A stretch of 64,000 bases of DNA from Panulirus ornatus (Eukaryota; Arthropoda; Malacostraca; Decapoda; Palinuridae). Under the pieces are notes generated by a model. That model searched no databases. It was not told the DNA's origin and worked only from the letters and a program-made list of their open reading frames with translations. Below, one piece after another: positions 23,212 to 35,153 of the stretch. The first letter of the stretch is position 1. Each line of letters starts with the position of its first letter. The position numbers and the translations under genes are program-made. The DNA lies in assembly GCF_036320965.1 (NCBI RefSeq), contig NC_092225.1, positions 60,404,108 to 60,468,107 of the forward strand. The letters are read 5' to 3'.

Positions 23212-24331
23212 TGATCGTAGTATTTACGTAGTTGGAACGTTCAATTATTTTTTTCATCTCTGTCGCTTTGTAAGTTCGATACTTCTCTACCTGGTCATCA
23301 GTAGTGCTGGATCTATTTACCTATTCATACACTACCAATACCCTCGCCTCTTTCATTACTTTGTTGATGGCAGCGCAGATACATACGTGCGTCGGGAGAT
23401 AGTGTAACTCCGTTGTTCGTATTACTCCGGCTTAAGATTAATCGCTGAAATCACTTAGCGTCGTCCAGATCTGGGCCTTTTCATTGCATCCCTTCATCAT
23501 CCCATGATCCTACAAAAAACAGTCCTCGCGTAACAGTATCCAACTGATCATAAGGGAATTATTCATTTGGCAGCATGCAATCATAACTGCAGTGAATGTA
23601 CGTCAAGTAGATGGGTTAAGAAGAATCATTTATACTTGTCTTCCATCCCTTTTGCCGGAAGCCAGCGTCCGGCTTCACACTCCATATGAATCCATATAGT
23701 TTATTGTCACTAAGTATCTCTTGGAATCCCAGACCTTGATAAGGGATTCGATGTAGCAGTAAATGCTATGTTAAAAGTCAGAGCTCGTGAAACGTACCAT
23801 TTATTTTTCAGCTAAGCGATACCAAACATCGCTGAAGGTGTCTTAGATGCTTCGAAAAAAATTCTTTATAAGATAGACAGAACACGCGTATGGACATGCC
23901 AACAAAAATAATGCTCAGTAATACCTAAGTGCTGAATTACTATCGTTTATCTCTCCATTGATACTAGTATGCAAAGTACATTATATATATATCAGTCCGT
24001 CGACGAGGAATGTGAGGTAAGTCTGCCAGCGCGGGATGTCTGGGATTCCACGGCTATTGCAGTCTCTCGCGCACCTTCCCTACACACACGCCCACCAGAA
24101 CCCACCATCATTCCCGAGATAAGATACGTGGTGATAACATTGCCTAAACACACTTCCTCCCCCCGACACGAGTAAGGGAGGCATCCTTATAGGATCTTCC
24201 ACACACCCGCTTGGTATGTCCTGACCGTTCCTTTAGGATCTATATGAGGCAGGGGAGAGTCACTAGACTATAGACAGGAGAGAGGAGGTAAGAGAACCCT
24301 CCACCCTGGTAGGATGGGAGAGGGTTGTGTG

Positions 24332-24336
<5 letters not shown>
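23212..24336. other. Unclassified unique sequence
   Basis: No gene recognised. A small hairpin, GCCGGAAGCCAGCGTCCGGC, lies at about 23653-23672. Confidence 0.5.

Positions 24337-24417
<81 letters not shown>
24337..24417. repeat. (GA)n microsatellite
   Basis: A perfect GA tract of about 80 bp. Confidence 0.97.
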
Positions 24418-24418
<1 letters not shown>

Positions 24419-24622
24419 GGGGGACTCGAGACGGTGAGGCGTTTGGTTTCGTAGATAAGAGACAACTCTTAAGTGTGTTTGTGTGCGTGTGGGGTGCTGG
24501 AAAGACGATGTAAAAATGCAACATTCACCTTGTGGGGTGCGGGGAAAAACTGAGTATATGTGGAACACCCAACATTGTAAGGTCCAGGTGAGTCAGGATG
24601 CAGAAAATACTGATGAAAACTG

Positions 24623-25271
24623 CAATACGGTATAACGTCGATTTAACGGACGTACAAGAATCGTCCGTTTAATCAGGTTGGTTTATCATGGTGTATTATA
24701 CAGAATGATGCTTTCCTGGTCTCTTATGAGTTGAGGGTTTTAACAAGGAGCCCCTATTGCTATGTATGAGTCCTGAGTTTTTTCCGTGTTCGAAGACCAC
24801 ATCAAACCAGTTTGAGACAAAACAAGCTCCTGACTCCTTAATGAACTCATTCATACGTGTTCTATACAGCCCGATCTCCTCTACCGATGCATGTAAAAGC
24901 TTCGCCACGAGTCCCTTTATTCAGTACACCGTGGCGCTTACGGAGCTAACTCGCTAACACCAGGAACGTTTAGTCCACTAGAACGCTGCCGTACAAACCA
25001 TCTATAAAAAGCTTCCTCAAAGTCTCTGTCCCTATACCAATTTCATGTTTTTTTTTTTCTGCCCTCAACTGATGAGTCACTGGTCGAAGCATTAACACAA
25101 AGCTTTTAAGCTTTTCCTTTTTGTAAGAAATATCTGATTCTTTGGTCTCTTCAACCCACATTCCTCTCACACTCGTGCAACCAGACTCTAGCCTCTGCAT
25201 TAACATTAGTTTTTGCTCAACACTCAAATTTACTCGCTTTCTTTTCACACGACTATCTTTAGGGGCCATGG
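24623..25271 (-). pseudogene. Tigger/pogo-like DNA transposon remnant
   Basis: The minus-strand frame from 25269 encodes MAPKDSRVKRKRVNLS then VEQKLMLMQRLESG. This resembles the N-terminal helix-turn-helix (CENP-B/psq type) of Tigger/Jerky-like transposases, and KKEKLKSFVLML lies where the second recognition helix region usually continues. The frame stops at 24970, and no DDE catalytic domain is recognisable downstream. At the far end, 24623-24650 reads CAATACGGTATAACGTCGAT then TTAACGG, close to known Tigger termini, with a TCCGTTTAAT echo at 24663. I could not find the opposite terminus. The copy is truncated and non-functional. The superfamily call is fairly good, the boundaries are not. 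Confidence 0.6.
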
Positions 25272-25695
25272 TTTCATAACCCTCTTCACTTTATATGCTA
25301 ATGATGGAAAAAAAAAAAACCAACACTGACATGGAGGCAAGACATGCGCAGGTTTCGATGATATTGTCAACTGGGCTTGAGGAGGACGTCGCCAGAGTGG
25401 CTTTTGGGGGATATAGTGGACGAGACCACTTCAATACGCCGACTTCTTCTTTCTCGGGATTAGCGGACTGCGTCCGTTGTTTCCGAAGTGTGTGGAACCG
25501 AGGTCCGTTGAAAGGAGGTTTTTTCCTGAGCTCTATACTGTCGTAGTTCTGTCTCACCGATGGTAATGGTACGCACAGGCCAACCTTGCCTGCGGTAAAT
25601 AGCCAATTCAGTCGTCCTGTGCTCAAAAACCATCTTGCACTTGCTAGGATGTTGGTGGGTCAAGAAAAGGAGCGAGGAAAACTGAGTGCTCAGCT
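25272..25695. other. Unclassified sequence with an unrecognised minus-strand frame
   Basis: The minus-strand frame between about 25648 and 25460 encodes an ordinary-looking peptide (KMVFEHRTTELAIYRRQG region) that I cannot assign. The longer frame is artificially extended by the adjacent TA tract. Confidence 0.4.

Positions 25696-25756
<61 letters not shown>
25696..25756. repeat. (TA)n microsatellite
   Basis: A TA tract adjoining the tRNA-derived SINE body, as at 8520-8572. Confidence 0.97.
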
Positions 25757-25759
<3 letters not shown>

Positions 25760-25870
25760 TATATAAACACGAATATAGTGCATATGAACGCGCATATGGC
25801 ATCCTGCAACAGCCGGAATTCGAACCCAGGACCATTTGCGTGGTATCTTGGCGCTACTCAAGTAAAAATC
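25757..25870 (-). mobile_element. tRNA-derived SINE, diverged copy
   Basis: On the minus strand, box B GGTTCGAATTCC and a weak box A near TAGCGCCAAGA precede a GGCTGTTGCAGG segment and a body with GCGCGTTCATATG, ending at the TA tract. Head, body and TA order match the copies at 8575-9095. Confidence 0.6.
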
Positions 25871-26344
25871 TAGAACCATCAACACATCTTGAGTTATGTC
25901 TGAGCACATACATCGTGTAAGACTCTTGGGTACACGTGTGCAATGGTGGACATTTCCCACTCTATGTAAGACCAGTTGAACCTCTGATTTCCCTTATTTC
26001 AATGCTTTTCCTTTTTATCATCCTTCTTTCCCCTATATTACCTTTCCTCCCAACCACTTTCTTTTTTCTTCCATCTCCTTCTCTTTCACTCCCATGCCAG
26101 ATGTCATGGCTTGACTGACAGCGTGGGAACCTTGCTCCCCAGTCAAGTCTTCCCTGAGCCGAGTTGTGTCAGTAGAGACGAGACTGCCCACAGTGACAGC
26201 CGAAAGACGCCATGGGTTAAGCCAGTGTCGTGGCTTAACATGGGGTGGGTACTATTTCTAGACCTGCTTGTAAACAGCATCTTAACCAGAATACTTACGT
26301 TACAAGAAATGAAAAAGATCCTACATATATACATGTGCACCTAT
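25871..26344. other. Unclassified sequence
   Basis: A pyrimidine-rich strand at 25990-26095 and no recognisable gene. Confidence 0.5.

Positions 26345-26713
<369 letters not shown>

Positions 26714-26768
<55 letters not shown>
26714..26768. repeat. (TA)n microsatellite between two converging retrotransposon tails
   Basis: The tract joins the poly(A) of SINE-w copy 2 (plus strand) to the poly(A), seen as poly(T), of LINE-1w copy D (minus strand). Confidence 0.97.
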
Positions 26769-26786
<18 letters not shown>

Positions 26787-28267
26787 TATACTTTGTCGCT
26801 GTCTCCCGCGTTTGCGAGGTAGCGCAAGGAAACAGACGAAAGAAATGGCCCAACCCCCCCCCCCATACACATGTACATACACACGTCCACACACGCAAAT
26901 ATACATACCTACACAGCTTTCCTTGGTTTACCCCGGACGCTTCACATGCCTTGATTCAATCCACTGATAGCACGTCAACCCCTGTATACCACATCGCTCC
27001 AATTCACTCTATTCCTTGCCCTCCTTTCACCCTCCTGCATGTTCAGGCCCCGATCACACAAAATCCTTTTCACTCCATCTTTCCACCTCCAATTTGGTCT
27101 CCCTCTTCTCGTTCCCTCCACCTCCGACACATATATCCTCTTGGTCAATCTTTCCTCACTCATTCTCTCCATGTGCCCAAACCATTTCAAAACACCCTCT
27201 TCTGCTCTCTCAACCACGCTCTTTTTATTTCCACACATCTCTCTTACCCTTACGTTACTTACTCGATCAAACCACCTCACACCACACATTGTCCTCAAAC
27301 ATCTCATTTCCAGCACATCCATCCTCCTGCGCACAACTCTATCCATAGCCCACGCCTCGCAACCATACAACATTGTTGGAACTACTATTCCTTCAAACAT
27401 ACCCATTTTTGCTTTCCGGGATAATGTTCTCGACTTCCACACATTTTTCAAGGCTCCCAAAATTTTCGCCCCCTCCCCCACCCTATGATCCACTTCCGCT
27501 TTCATGGTTCCATCCGCTGACAGAATCACTCCCAGATATCTAAAACACTTCACTTCCTCCAGTTTTTCTCCATTCAAACTCACCTCCCAATTGACTTGAC
27601 CCTCAACCCTACTGTACCTAATAACCTTGCTCTTATTCACATTTACTCTTAACTTTCTTCTTCCACACACTTTACCAAACTCCGTCACCAGCTTCTGCAG
27701 TTTCTCACATGAATCCGCCACCAGCGCTGTATCATCAGCGAACAACAACTGACTCACTTCCCAAGCTCTCTCATCCACAACAGACTTCATACTTGCCCCT
27801 CTTTCCAAGACTCTTGCATTTACCTCCCTAACAACCCCATCCATAAACAAATTAAACAACCATGGAGACATCACACACCCCTGCCGCAAACCTACATTCA
27901 CTGAGAACCAATCACTTTCCTCTCTTCCTACACGTACACATGCCTTACATCCTCGATAAAAACTTTTCACTGCTTCTAACAACTTGCCTCCCACACCATA
28001 TATTCTTAATACCTTCCACAGAGCATCTCTATCAACTCTATCATATGCCTTCTCCAGATCCATAAATGCTACATACAAATCCATTTGCTTTTCTAAGTAT
28101 TTCTCACATACATTCTTCAAAGCAAACACCTGATCCACACATCCTCTACCACTTCTGAAACCACACTGCTCTTCCCCAATCTGATGCTCTGTACATGCCT
28201 TCACCCTCTCAATCAATACCCTCCCATATAATTTACCAGGAATACTCAACAAACTTATACCTCTGTA
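26769..28267 (-). mobile_element. LINE-1w copy D, young short-UTR form
   Basis: Minus strand. Poly(A) at 26787-26769 is preceded by the terminal tail with CGCTACCTCGCAAACGCGGG and the short 3' UTR of about 190 bp after the ORF stop. The element is truncated 5' at the RT block encoding YRGISLLSIPGKLYG. The left flank does not show TA repeats, unlike most other copies. Non-LINE DNA with CTAT repeats follows beyond 28267. Confidence 0.93.
26975..28267 (-). CDS. LINE-1w reverse transcriptase ORF, 5'-truncated but open
   Basis: An uninterrupted frame of about 430 codons lies on the minus strand; the listed ATG just beyond 28267 comes from flanking DNA. Blocks in order are YRGISLLSIPGKLYGRVLIE, QCGFRSGRGCVDQVFAL, AFMDLEKAYDRVDRDALWK (first catalytic Asp of the palm), GLRQGCVMSPWLFNLFMDG, LLFADDTALVADS (catalytic Asp pair), KLRVNVNKSKVIRYSRVEG, CFRYLGVILSADGTM, MLYGCEAWAMDRVVRRRMDV, RWFDRVSNVRVREMCGNKKS, KWFGHMERMSEERLTKRIYV and GRPNWRWKDGVKKILC. 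The endonuclease and the first part of the RT are missing, so it cannot be autonomous. The protein would copy element RNA at a nicked target site. Residues SMKSV and DHRVGEGAKIL mark the young group. Confidence 0.88.
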   Translation of the reverse strand, partial: YRGISLLSIPGKLYGRVLIERVKACTEHQIGEEQCGFRSGRGCVDQVFALKNVCEKYLEKQMDLYVAFMDLEKAYDRVDRDALWKVLRIYGVGGKLLEAVKSFYRGCKACVRVGREESDWFSVNVGLRQGCVMSPWLFNLFMDGVVREVNARVLERGASMKSVVDERAWEVSQLLFADDTALVADSCEKLQKLVTEFGKVCGRRKLRVNVNKSKVIRYSRVEGQVNWEVSLNGEKLEEVKCFRYLGVILSADGTMKAEVDHRVGEGAKILGALKNVWKSRTLSRKAKMGMFEGIVVPTMLYGCEAWAMDRVVRRRMDVLEMRCLRTMCGVRWFDRVSNVRVREMCGNKKSVVERAEEGVLKWFGHMERMSEERLTKRIYVSEVEGTRRGRPNWRWKDGVKRILCDRGLNMQEGERRARNRVNWSDVVYRG

Positions 28268-28299
28268 AAACATTCATGAATCTAATCTTAATGAAGTAT

Positions 28300-28365
28300 C
28301 CATCTATGTATGTATCTATCTATCAATCCACCCATCTATCTATCTATCCATCTATTTATCTATCG

Positions 28366-28406
<41 letters not shown>
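28300..28406. repeat. (CTAT)n microsatellite
   Basis: An imperfect CTAT repeat becomes perfect towards 28400 and forms the left border of a truncated SINE-w. Confidence 0.95.
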
Positions 28407-28407
<1 letters not shown>

Positions 28408-28529
28408 TTTTTTTCCCAAAAGAAGGAACAGAGAAGGGGGCCAGGTGAGGATATTCCCTCTAAGGCCCAGTCCTCTGTTCTTAACGCTACCTCGCTAACA
28501 CGGGAAATGGCGAGTAGTATGAAAAAAAA
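28407..28529 (+). mobile_element. SINE-w copy 3, 5'-truncated
   Basis: The copy begins at the internal T-run and GGAACAGAGAAGGGGGCCAG. It keeps the tail CGCTACCTCGCTAACACGGG then AAATGGCGAGTAG and a short poly(A). Confidence 0.85.
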
Positions 28530-28537
28530 TATATATT

Positions 28538-28631
<94 letters not shown>
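28530..28631. repeat. (TA)n microsatellite
   Basis: A TA tract of about 100 bp, joining a SINE-w tail on the left to the 5' truncation point of a LINE on the right. Confidence 0.98.
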
Positions 28632-28636
<5 letters not shown>

Positions 28637-29152
28637 GGTGGAAAGATGGAGTGAAAAAGATTTTGAGTGATCGGGGCCTGAACATGCAGGAGGGTGAAAG
28701 GCGTGTAAAAAATAGAGTGAATTGGAACGATGTGAAGCGTCTGGGGTAAACCATGCAAAGTGTGTAGGGCCTGGATGTGGAAAGGGAGCTGTGGTTTCGG
28801 TGCATTATTACATGACAGCTAGAGACTGAGTGTGAACGAATGGGGCCTTTGGTGTTTTTCCTAGCGCTACCTCGCACACATGAGGGGGGTGGGGGTTGTT
28901 ATTCCATGTGTGGCGAGGTGGCGATGGGAACAAATAAAGGCAGACAGTATGAATTATGTACATGTGTATATATGTATATGTCTGTGTGTGTGTATATATA
29001 TATGTGTACATTGAGATGTATAGATATGTATATTGTGCATGGGTGGACATGTATGTATATACATGTGTATGTGGGCGGGTTGGGCCATTCTTTCGTCTGT
29101 CTCCTTGCGCTACCTCGCTAACGCGGGAGACAGCGACAAAGCAAAATAAATA

Positions 29153-29158
<6 letters not shown>
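28632..29158 (+). mobile_element. LINE-1w copy E, 3' end only, long 3' UTR
   Basis: The copy starts at the C-terminal block encoding WRWKDGVKKIL, runs through DRGLNMQEGERR, and ends the ORF in RVNWND. The full long UTR follows: the first GCGCTACCTCGCACAC motif at about 28864, TG/TA-rich DNA at 28950-29060, and the terminal tail GCGCTACCTCGCTAACGCGG at about 29107, with an A-rich AAATAAATAAACAAA end. Confidence 0.9.
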
Positions 29159-29237
<79 letters not shown>

Positions 29238-29246
29238 GTATGTATA
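29159..29246. repeat. (TA)n microsatellite
   Basis: A TA tract directly after the 3' tail of LINE copy E, so that copy has TA repeats on both sides. Confidence 0.97.
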
Positions 29247-29565
29247 TAAATCTTATATGAACTTCTTTCTCAAACACAGACACAAAAAAAAATCACCCAT
29301 CCATCTTGCTTATTCCCGCCTGGTCACTCTTCAACCTCCTGACTTTAGAAATTGGTGTGAAATTTTAAACATTGGCCTGATGGCTGGATTACAGGAATTA
29401 TGGCGGTCATGAGAGTGGTGTCTGTGGTACGGTCTGTCACTCACTCCTGCCACGTCAGGGTGACGGTATGTCTGAGGCTTTCGTTCCCGAACTCCCTGCC
29501 AGGGGCCATCCCTCCCTCCTGCACACGGACTTTGCCGGGTAAGGGAGAGAAGAGAGGTAGGGGTA

Positions 29566-29605
<40 letters not shown>

Positions 29606-29615
29606 TGGTTCGTAC
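29247..29615. other. Unclassified sequence with a (CA)n tract
   Basis: A (CA)n microsatellite at 29570-29602. Nothing else recognised. Confidence 0.55.
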
Positions 29616-30178
29616 TTGATTGCCGTTTTTCGCGTTAGTGAGGTAGCGTCGGGAACAGACGAAGACAGGCTGCATCCGCTCACATCCATTTTCTAGCTGC
29701 CATGCGAAATGTACCGAAAACAAGACCTTTCATGGGTAACATATCCTGGCTCAGTCCAATGACAGCACGTCGACCCCTGTATAGCACATTATTTCCATTT
29801 ACTCTAACCCGCACAAGTCTTTCACCCTCCTGCATATTTATGCCATGATCACTCAGAATCTACTTGACTCATCCTTCCATTTCCAAATTGGTCTCTCCCT
29901 TTTCCTTGTTTTGACATATATCCTCTTTGTCAGTCTCTCCTCAATCAGTCCCTCCATCAAATCCAAACCATTTTAGCACACCCTCTTCAGCTCCCTCAAC
30001 CACATTCTGATTAGTACCACACATCTCCTACCCTTTCATTTCTTATTCTACCAAACTACGTTGCAATACATAATGTCCTCAGGCATTTCATTTCCAACAT
30101 ATCCACCTTCCTCCGCACATCCTCATCCAGAGCCCATACCTCGTACCCATACAACATTATTTGGGATTACTATGCTTT
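29616..30178 (-). pseudogene. Old LINE-1w-related copy F, C-terminal region and 3' UTR
   Basis: The minus strand shows a diverged terminal tail (TTTCGCGTTAGTGAGGTAGC as read on plus at about 29628), the UTR phrase CTAGCTGCCATGCG, and C-terminal coding with many substitutions and indels (AAATTGGTCTCTCC, CAAACCATTTTAGC). It ends near the MLYGYEVWALDE-like segment at about 30140-30178. It is clearly older than the neighbouring copies and is a decayed pseudogene. Confidence 0.75.
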
Positions 30179-30208
30179 CACACTCTTATATATGCATATA
30201 TACATATA

Positions 30209-30535
30209 TTTTTTTTTTTGTCGCTGTCTCCCGCGTTTGCGAGGTAGCGCAAGGTAACAGACGAAAGAAATGGCCAAACCCACCCCCATACACAGTGTAT
30301 ACACACACACGTCCACACACGCAAATATACATACCTATACATCTCAATGTACACATATATATACAAACACAGACACATACATATATACCCATGCACACAA
30401 TTCACACTGTCTGCCCCCATTCACTCCCATCGCCACCTCGCCACACATGGAATATCTTCCCCCTCCCCCCTCATGTGTGCGAGGTAGCGCTAGGAAAAGA
30501 CAACAAAGGCCCCATTCGTTCACACTCAGTCTACA
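30209..30535 (-). mobile_element. LINE-1w copy G1, long 3' UTR only
   Basis: Poly(T) at 30209-30219, then the tail hairpin, TG/TA-rich UTR and the first GCGCTACCTCGCACAC motif (about 30477-30492 on plus as the complement). It is truncated 5' at the GACTGAGTGTGAACGAATG phrase. It carries no coding sequence, yet keeps both copies of the CGCTACCTCGC motif. Confidence 0.87.
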
Positions 30536-32141
30536 GATTTTTTTTCTTTTTTGCTTTGTCGCTGTCTCCCGCGTTTGCGAGGTAGCGCAAAGAAACAGAC
30601 GAAAGAAATGGCCCAACCAACCCCCATACACATGTATATACATACACGTCCACACACGCAAATATACATACCCACACAGCCTTCCAGGGCTTACCCCAGA
30701 CGCCTCACACGCCCCGATTCAATCCACTGACAGCACGTCAACCCCGGTATACCACATCAATCCAATTCACTCTATTCCTTGCCCTCCTTTCACCCTCCTG
30801 CATGTTCAGGCCCCGATCACACAAAATCTTTTTCACTCTATCTTTCCACCTTCAATTTGGTCTCCCACTTCTCCTCGTTCCCTCCACCTCCGACACATAT
30901 ATCCTCTTGGTCAATCTTTCCTCACTCATTCTCTCCATGTGCCCAAACCATTTCAAAACACCCTCTTCTGCTCTCTCAACCACGTTCTTTTTATTTCCAC
31001 ACATCTCTCTTTTAGCCTTACGTTACTTACTCGATCAAACCACCTCACACCACACAATGTCCTCAAACATCTCATTTCCAGCACATCCACCCTCCTGCGC
31101 ACAACTCTATCCATAGCCCACGCCTCGCAACCATACAACATTGTTGGAACCACTATTCCTTCAAACATACACATTTTTGCTTTCCGAGATAATGTTCTCG
31201 ACTTCCACACATTCTTCAAGGCTCCCAGGATTTTCGCTCCCTCCCCCACCCTATGATCCACTTCCGCTTTCATGGTTCCATCCGCTGCCAGATCCACTCC
31301 CAGATATCTAAAACACTTTACTTCCTCCAGCTTTCTCCATTCAAACTTACCTCCCAATTAACTTGACCCTCAACCCTACTGTACCTAATAACCTTGCTCT
31401 TATTCACATTTACTCTTAACTTTCTTCTTTCACACACTTTACCAAACTCAGTCACCAGCTTCTGCAGTTTCTCACATGAATCAGCCACCAGCGCTGTATC
31501 ATCAGCGAACAACAACTGACTCACTTCCCAAGCTCTCTCATCCACAACAGACTTCATACTTGCCCCTCTTTCCAAAACTCTTGCATTCACCTCCCTAACA
31601 ACCCCATCCATAAACAAATTAAACAACCATGGAGACATCACACACCCCTGCCGCAAACCTACATTCACTGAGAACCAATCACTTTCCTCTCTTCCTACAC
31701 GTACACATGCCTTACATCCTCGATAAAAACTTTTCACTGCTTCTAACAACTTGCATCCCACACCATATATTCTTAATACCTTCCACAGAGCATCTCTATC
31801 AACTCTATCATATGCCTTCTCCAGATCCATAAATGCTACATACAAATCCATTTGCTTTTCTAAGTATTTCTCACATACATTCTTCAAAGCAAACACCTGA
31901 TCCACACATCCTCTACCAATTCTGAAACCACACTGCTCTTTCCCAATCTGATGCTCTGTACATGCCTTCACCCTCTCAATCAATACCCTCCCATATAATT
32001 TACCAGGAATACTCAACAAACTTATACCTCTGTAATTTGAGCACTCACTCTTATCCCCTTTGCCTTTGTACAATGGCACTATGCACGCATTCCGCCAATC
32101 CTCAGGCACCTCACCATGAGTCATACATACATTAAATAACC
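30536..32141 (-). mobile_element. LINE-1w copy G2, short UTR, RT and C-terminal region with one frameshift
   Basis: Minus strand. Poly(A) is seen as poly(T) at 30536-30551, followed by the short UTR. The ORF runs from the block encoding MTHGEVPEDWRNACIVPLYK at 32124 through YRGISLLSIPGKLYG, GLRQGCVMSPWLFNLF and LLFADDTALVADS. At about 31330 a one-base loss in the A-run (NGEKLEE becomes NGESWRK) shifts the frame. The second piece, 31357-30953, continues CFRYLGVDLAADGTM, and a small insertion after VSNVR near 31013 breaks it again. It belongs to the young group by SMKSV, but retains AADGTM. Confidence 0.9.
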
Positions 32142-32159
32142 TATATGTATAGATATTAC

Positions 32160-33531
32160 TTATTTATTTATTTTGCTTTGTCGCTGTCTCCAGCGTTTGC
32201 GAGGTAGCGCAAGGAAACAGACGAAAGAAATGGTCCAACCCACCCCCATACACATGTATATACATACACGTCCACACACGCAAATATACATACCCATACA
32301 TCTCAATGTACACATGTATATACACAAACAGACACATACATATATGCACATGCACACAATTCACACTGTCTGCCTTTATTCATTCCCATCGCCACCTCGC
32401 CACACATGGAATACCATCCCCCTCCCCCCTCATATGTGCTAGGTAGCGCTAGGAAAAAACAACAAAGGCCCCATTCGTTCACACTCAGTCTCTAGCTGTC
32501 ATGCAATAATGCCCGAAACCACAGCTCCCTTTCCACATCCAGGCACCACACAACTTTCCATGGTTTACCCCAGACGCTTCACATGCCCTGATTCACTCCA
32601 ATGACAGCACGACGACCCCGGTATACCACATCGATCCAATTCACTCTATTCCTTGCACGCCTTTCACCCTCCTGAATGTTCAGGCCCCGATCACTCAAAA
32701 TCTTTTTCACTCCATCTTTCCACCTCCAATTTGGTCTCCCACTTCTCCTCGTTCCCTCCACCTCCGACACATATATCCTCTTGGTCAATCTTTCCTCACT
32801 CATTCTCTCCATGTGCCCAAACCATTTCAAAACACCCTCTTCTGCTCTCTCAACCACGTCTTTTTATTTCCACACGTCTCTCTTACCCTTACATTACTTA
32901 CTCGATCAAACCACCTCACACCACATATTGTCCTCAAACATCTCATTTCCAGCACATCCACCCTCCTGCGCACACGCCTCGCAACCATACAACATTGTTG
33001 GAACCACTATTCCTTCAAACATAGCCATTTTTGCTTTCCGAGACAATGTTCTCGACTTCCACACATTCCTCAAGGCTACCAGGATTTTCGCGCCCTCCCC
33101 CACCCTATGATTCACTTCCGCTTCCATGGTTCCATCCACTGCCAGATCCACTCCCAGATATCTAAAACACTTTACTTCCTCCAGGTTTTCTCCATTCAAA
33201 CTTACCTCCCAATTGACTTGACCCTCAACCCTACTGTACCTAATAACTTTGCTCTTATTCACATTTACTCTTAACTTTCTTCTTTCACACACTTTACCAA
33301 ACTCAGTCACCAGCTTCTGCAGTTTCTCACACGAATCAGCCACCAGCGCTGTATCATCAGCGAACAACGACTGACTCACTTCCCAAGCTCTCTCATCCCC
33401 AACAGACTTCATACTTGCCCCTCTTTCCAAAACTCTTGCATTCACTTCCCTAACAACCCCATCCATAAACAAATTAAACAACCACGGAGACATCACACAA
33501 CCCTGCCGCAAACCTACATTCACTGAGAACC
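32160..33531 (-). mobile_element. LINE-1w copy H, long UTR, RT with a 19-bp deletion
   Basis: Minus strand. The tail is at 32172-32215 and the long UTR extends to about 32570. The C-terminal frame (32857-32579) and the RT frame (33530-32906) are separated by lesions near 32862 and at about 32976, where about 19 bp encoding part of EAWAMDRV is missing. The RT piece starts at FSVNVGLRQGCVMSPWLFNL and has SLFADDTALVADS. The 5' border is TATATATA at 33532. It is intermediate between groups: SMKSVGDE as in young copies, but NHRVGEG and a long UTR. Confidence 0.9.
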
Positions 33532-33540
33532 ATATATATA

Positions 33541-33772
33541 TTATCCCTGGGGATAGGGGAGAAAGAATACTTCCCACGTATTCCCTGCGTGTCGTAGAAG
33601 GCGACTAAAAGGGGAGGGAGCGGGGGGGCTGGAAATCCTCCCCTCTTGCTTTTTTTTTTTCCAAAAGAAGGAACAGAGAAGGAGGCCAGGTGAGGATATT
33701 CCCTCAGAGGGCCAGTCCTCTGTTCTTAACGCTACCTTGCTAACGCGAGAAATGGCGAACAGTTTGAAAGAA

Positions 33773-33773
<1 letters not shown>
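33541..33773 (+). mobile_element. SINE-w copy 4, full length
   Basis: Starts TATCCCTGGGGATAGGGGAG and ends with CGCTACCTTGCTAACGCGAG then AAATGGCGAACAG and a short A-rich tail. Its 5' end abuts the 5' end of minus-strand LINE copy H, so the two elements are head to head. Confidence 0.88.

Positions 33774-33850
<77 letters not shown>
33774..33850. repeat. (TA)n microsatellite
   Basis: A TA tract following the tail of SINE-w copy 4. Confidence 0.97.
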
Positions 33851-33853
<3 letters not shown>

Positions 33854-34480
33854 AGAGAGAAAAAATAAAAGAAAGAATGAATGAGGGGATGAGAGATTAT
33901 CACACTATTACTATAATTCAAAAATATATTACCATATTTTCACTAAACATTTGCTGAGAACAAATTGCATTTCCGAACGGAAGTGGAAAATGAGCATTTC
34001 CATAACGAGTATTAATTGAAAACTATTTCAATACATTTACAGGTCCATTTGCATGGTTGAAAATGATTGCTCTCGGCGAATACAATCATTACACTTCAAT
34101 AAAGATTAATCTATTGCAGAAATACAAGCCATATGAGGTGTACGCTGTCATCAGCTGTTCTTATCACCAACAAATCTCCCCCACTCCCTCTCCTCACCAC
34201 CAGTAACAACACCTGCGCTCTCTCCACACACACACACACATGTCAAATTAGGTGAACAGAATATTGAGAATATAAGTGTAGCTGTGTTACTTCAGAATCT
34301 CATCTACGTTAATATATTTGAAAGTGTTTACAGGTTAGAAAATGGAAAGTGGGGCCTTTTAAAAACAGTGCCCCTGCCTCACCTTGCCGTCAGCAACACC
34401 ATCTGCACATTTGCCTCCATCACTCGTGTCTTTACCATCCACATTACGAAGATGTTCATCCCCACCATCGCCCCTACTAC
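33851..34480. other. Unclassified AT-rich sequence
   Basis: No gene recognised. A short CA run lies at about 34226-34239. Confidence 0.5.
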
Positions 34481-34514
34481 TACTACTACTACTTCTACTA
34501 CTACTACTATTACA

Positions 34515-34548
<34 letters not shown>

Positions 34549-34580
34549 TTACTACTACTACTACTGCTGCTGCTGCTACT
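34481..34580. repeat. (CTA)n trinucleotide repeat
   Basis: A CTA tract with TCTA and CTATTA interruptions that passes into CTG repeats near 34566. The polyThr, polyTyr, polyLeu and polySer frames through it are artefacts. Confidence 0.96.
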
Positions 34581-34915
34581 ACGACAGGACGCATCTCTGA
34601 GTGAGCCATGTGTGCGTCGTCCACCCAGCATCTCTACCACAGCCACGGCCGCCTGCACACCTGTCTTCATCTGTCGCCACTACCACCTGACATCCGACAT
34701 AATCGGCGGTGTCATCGCCTAAACTCTCCAATTTGGCTGAGACCTCGAAACTATCTTATGAAGCACGAAATCCATCCGGCTATTACACGCACCGCACGAA
34801 CTCCAGGCTGCTGCCGGCCTCAAGGCCCCCCCCACCCCCAACCCCTCCCTTCCCCCCGTCAACGAAACTATCTCAGGGAGCTCTTGGTCGGTGGGAGGAG
34901 GGTGGGGGGAAGGAG

Positions 34916-34974
<59 letters not shown>
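34916..34974. repeat. (CA)n microsatellite
   Basis: A perfect CA tract preceded by C- and G-rich DNA. Confidence 0.97.
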
Positions 34975-34976
<2 letters not shown>

Positions 34977-35056
34977 CCTTGGCTAAGGAGGTAAAGATGG
35001 GCTGTGAGAAAGAGTAACTAAATCTATGGTAGTCGTTAGAATTCGTCGTGGTTTGT

Positions 35057-35060
35057 TGTG

Positions 35061-35152
<92 letters not shown>
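35057..35152. repeat. (GT)n microsatellite
   Basis: A perfect GT tract of about 95 bp, the complement of the CA tract 80 bp upstream. The two could pair into a long hairpin. Confidence 0.97.

Positions 35153-35153
<1 letters not shown>

Noticed and set aside
34284..34604. Threonine-, tyrosine- and leucine-rich frames
   Set aside because: They are translations of the CTA trinucleotide repeat in its different frames.
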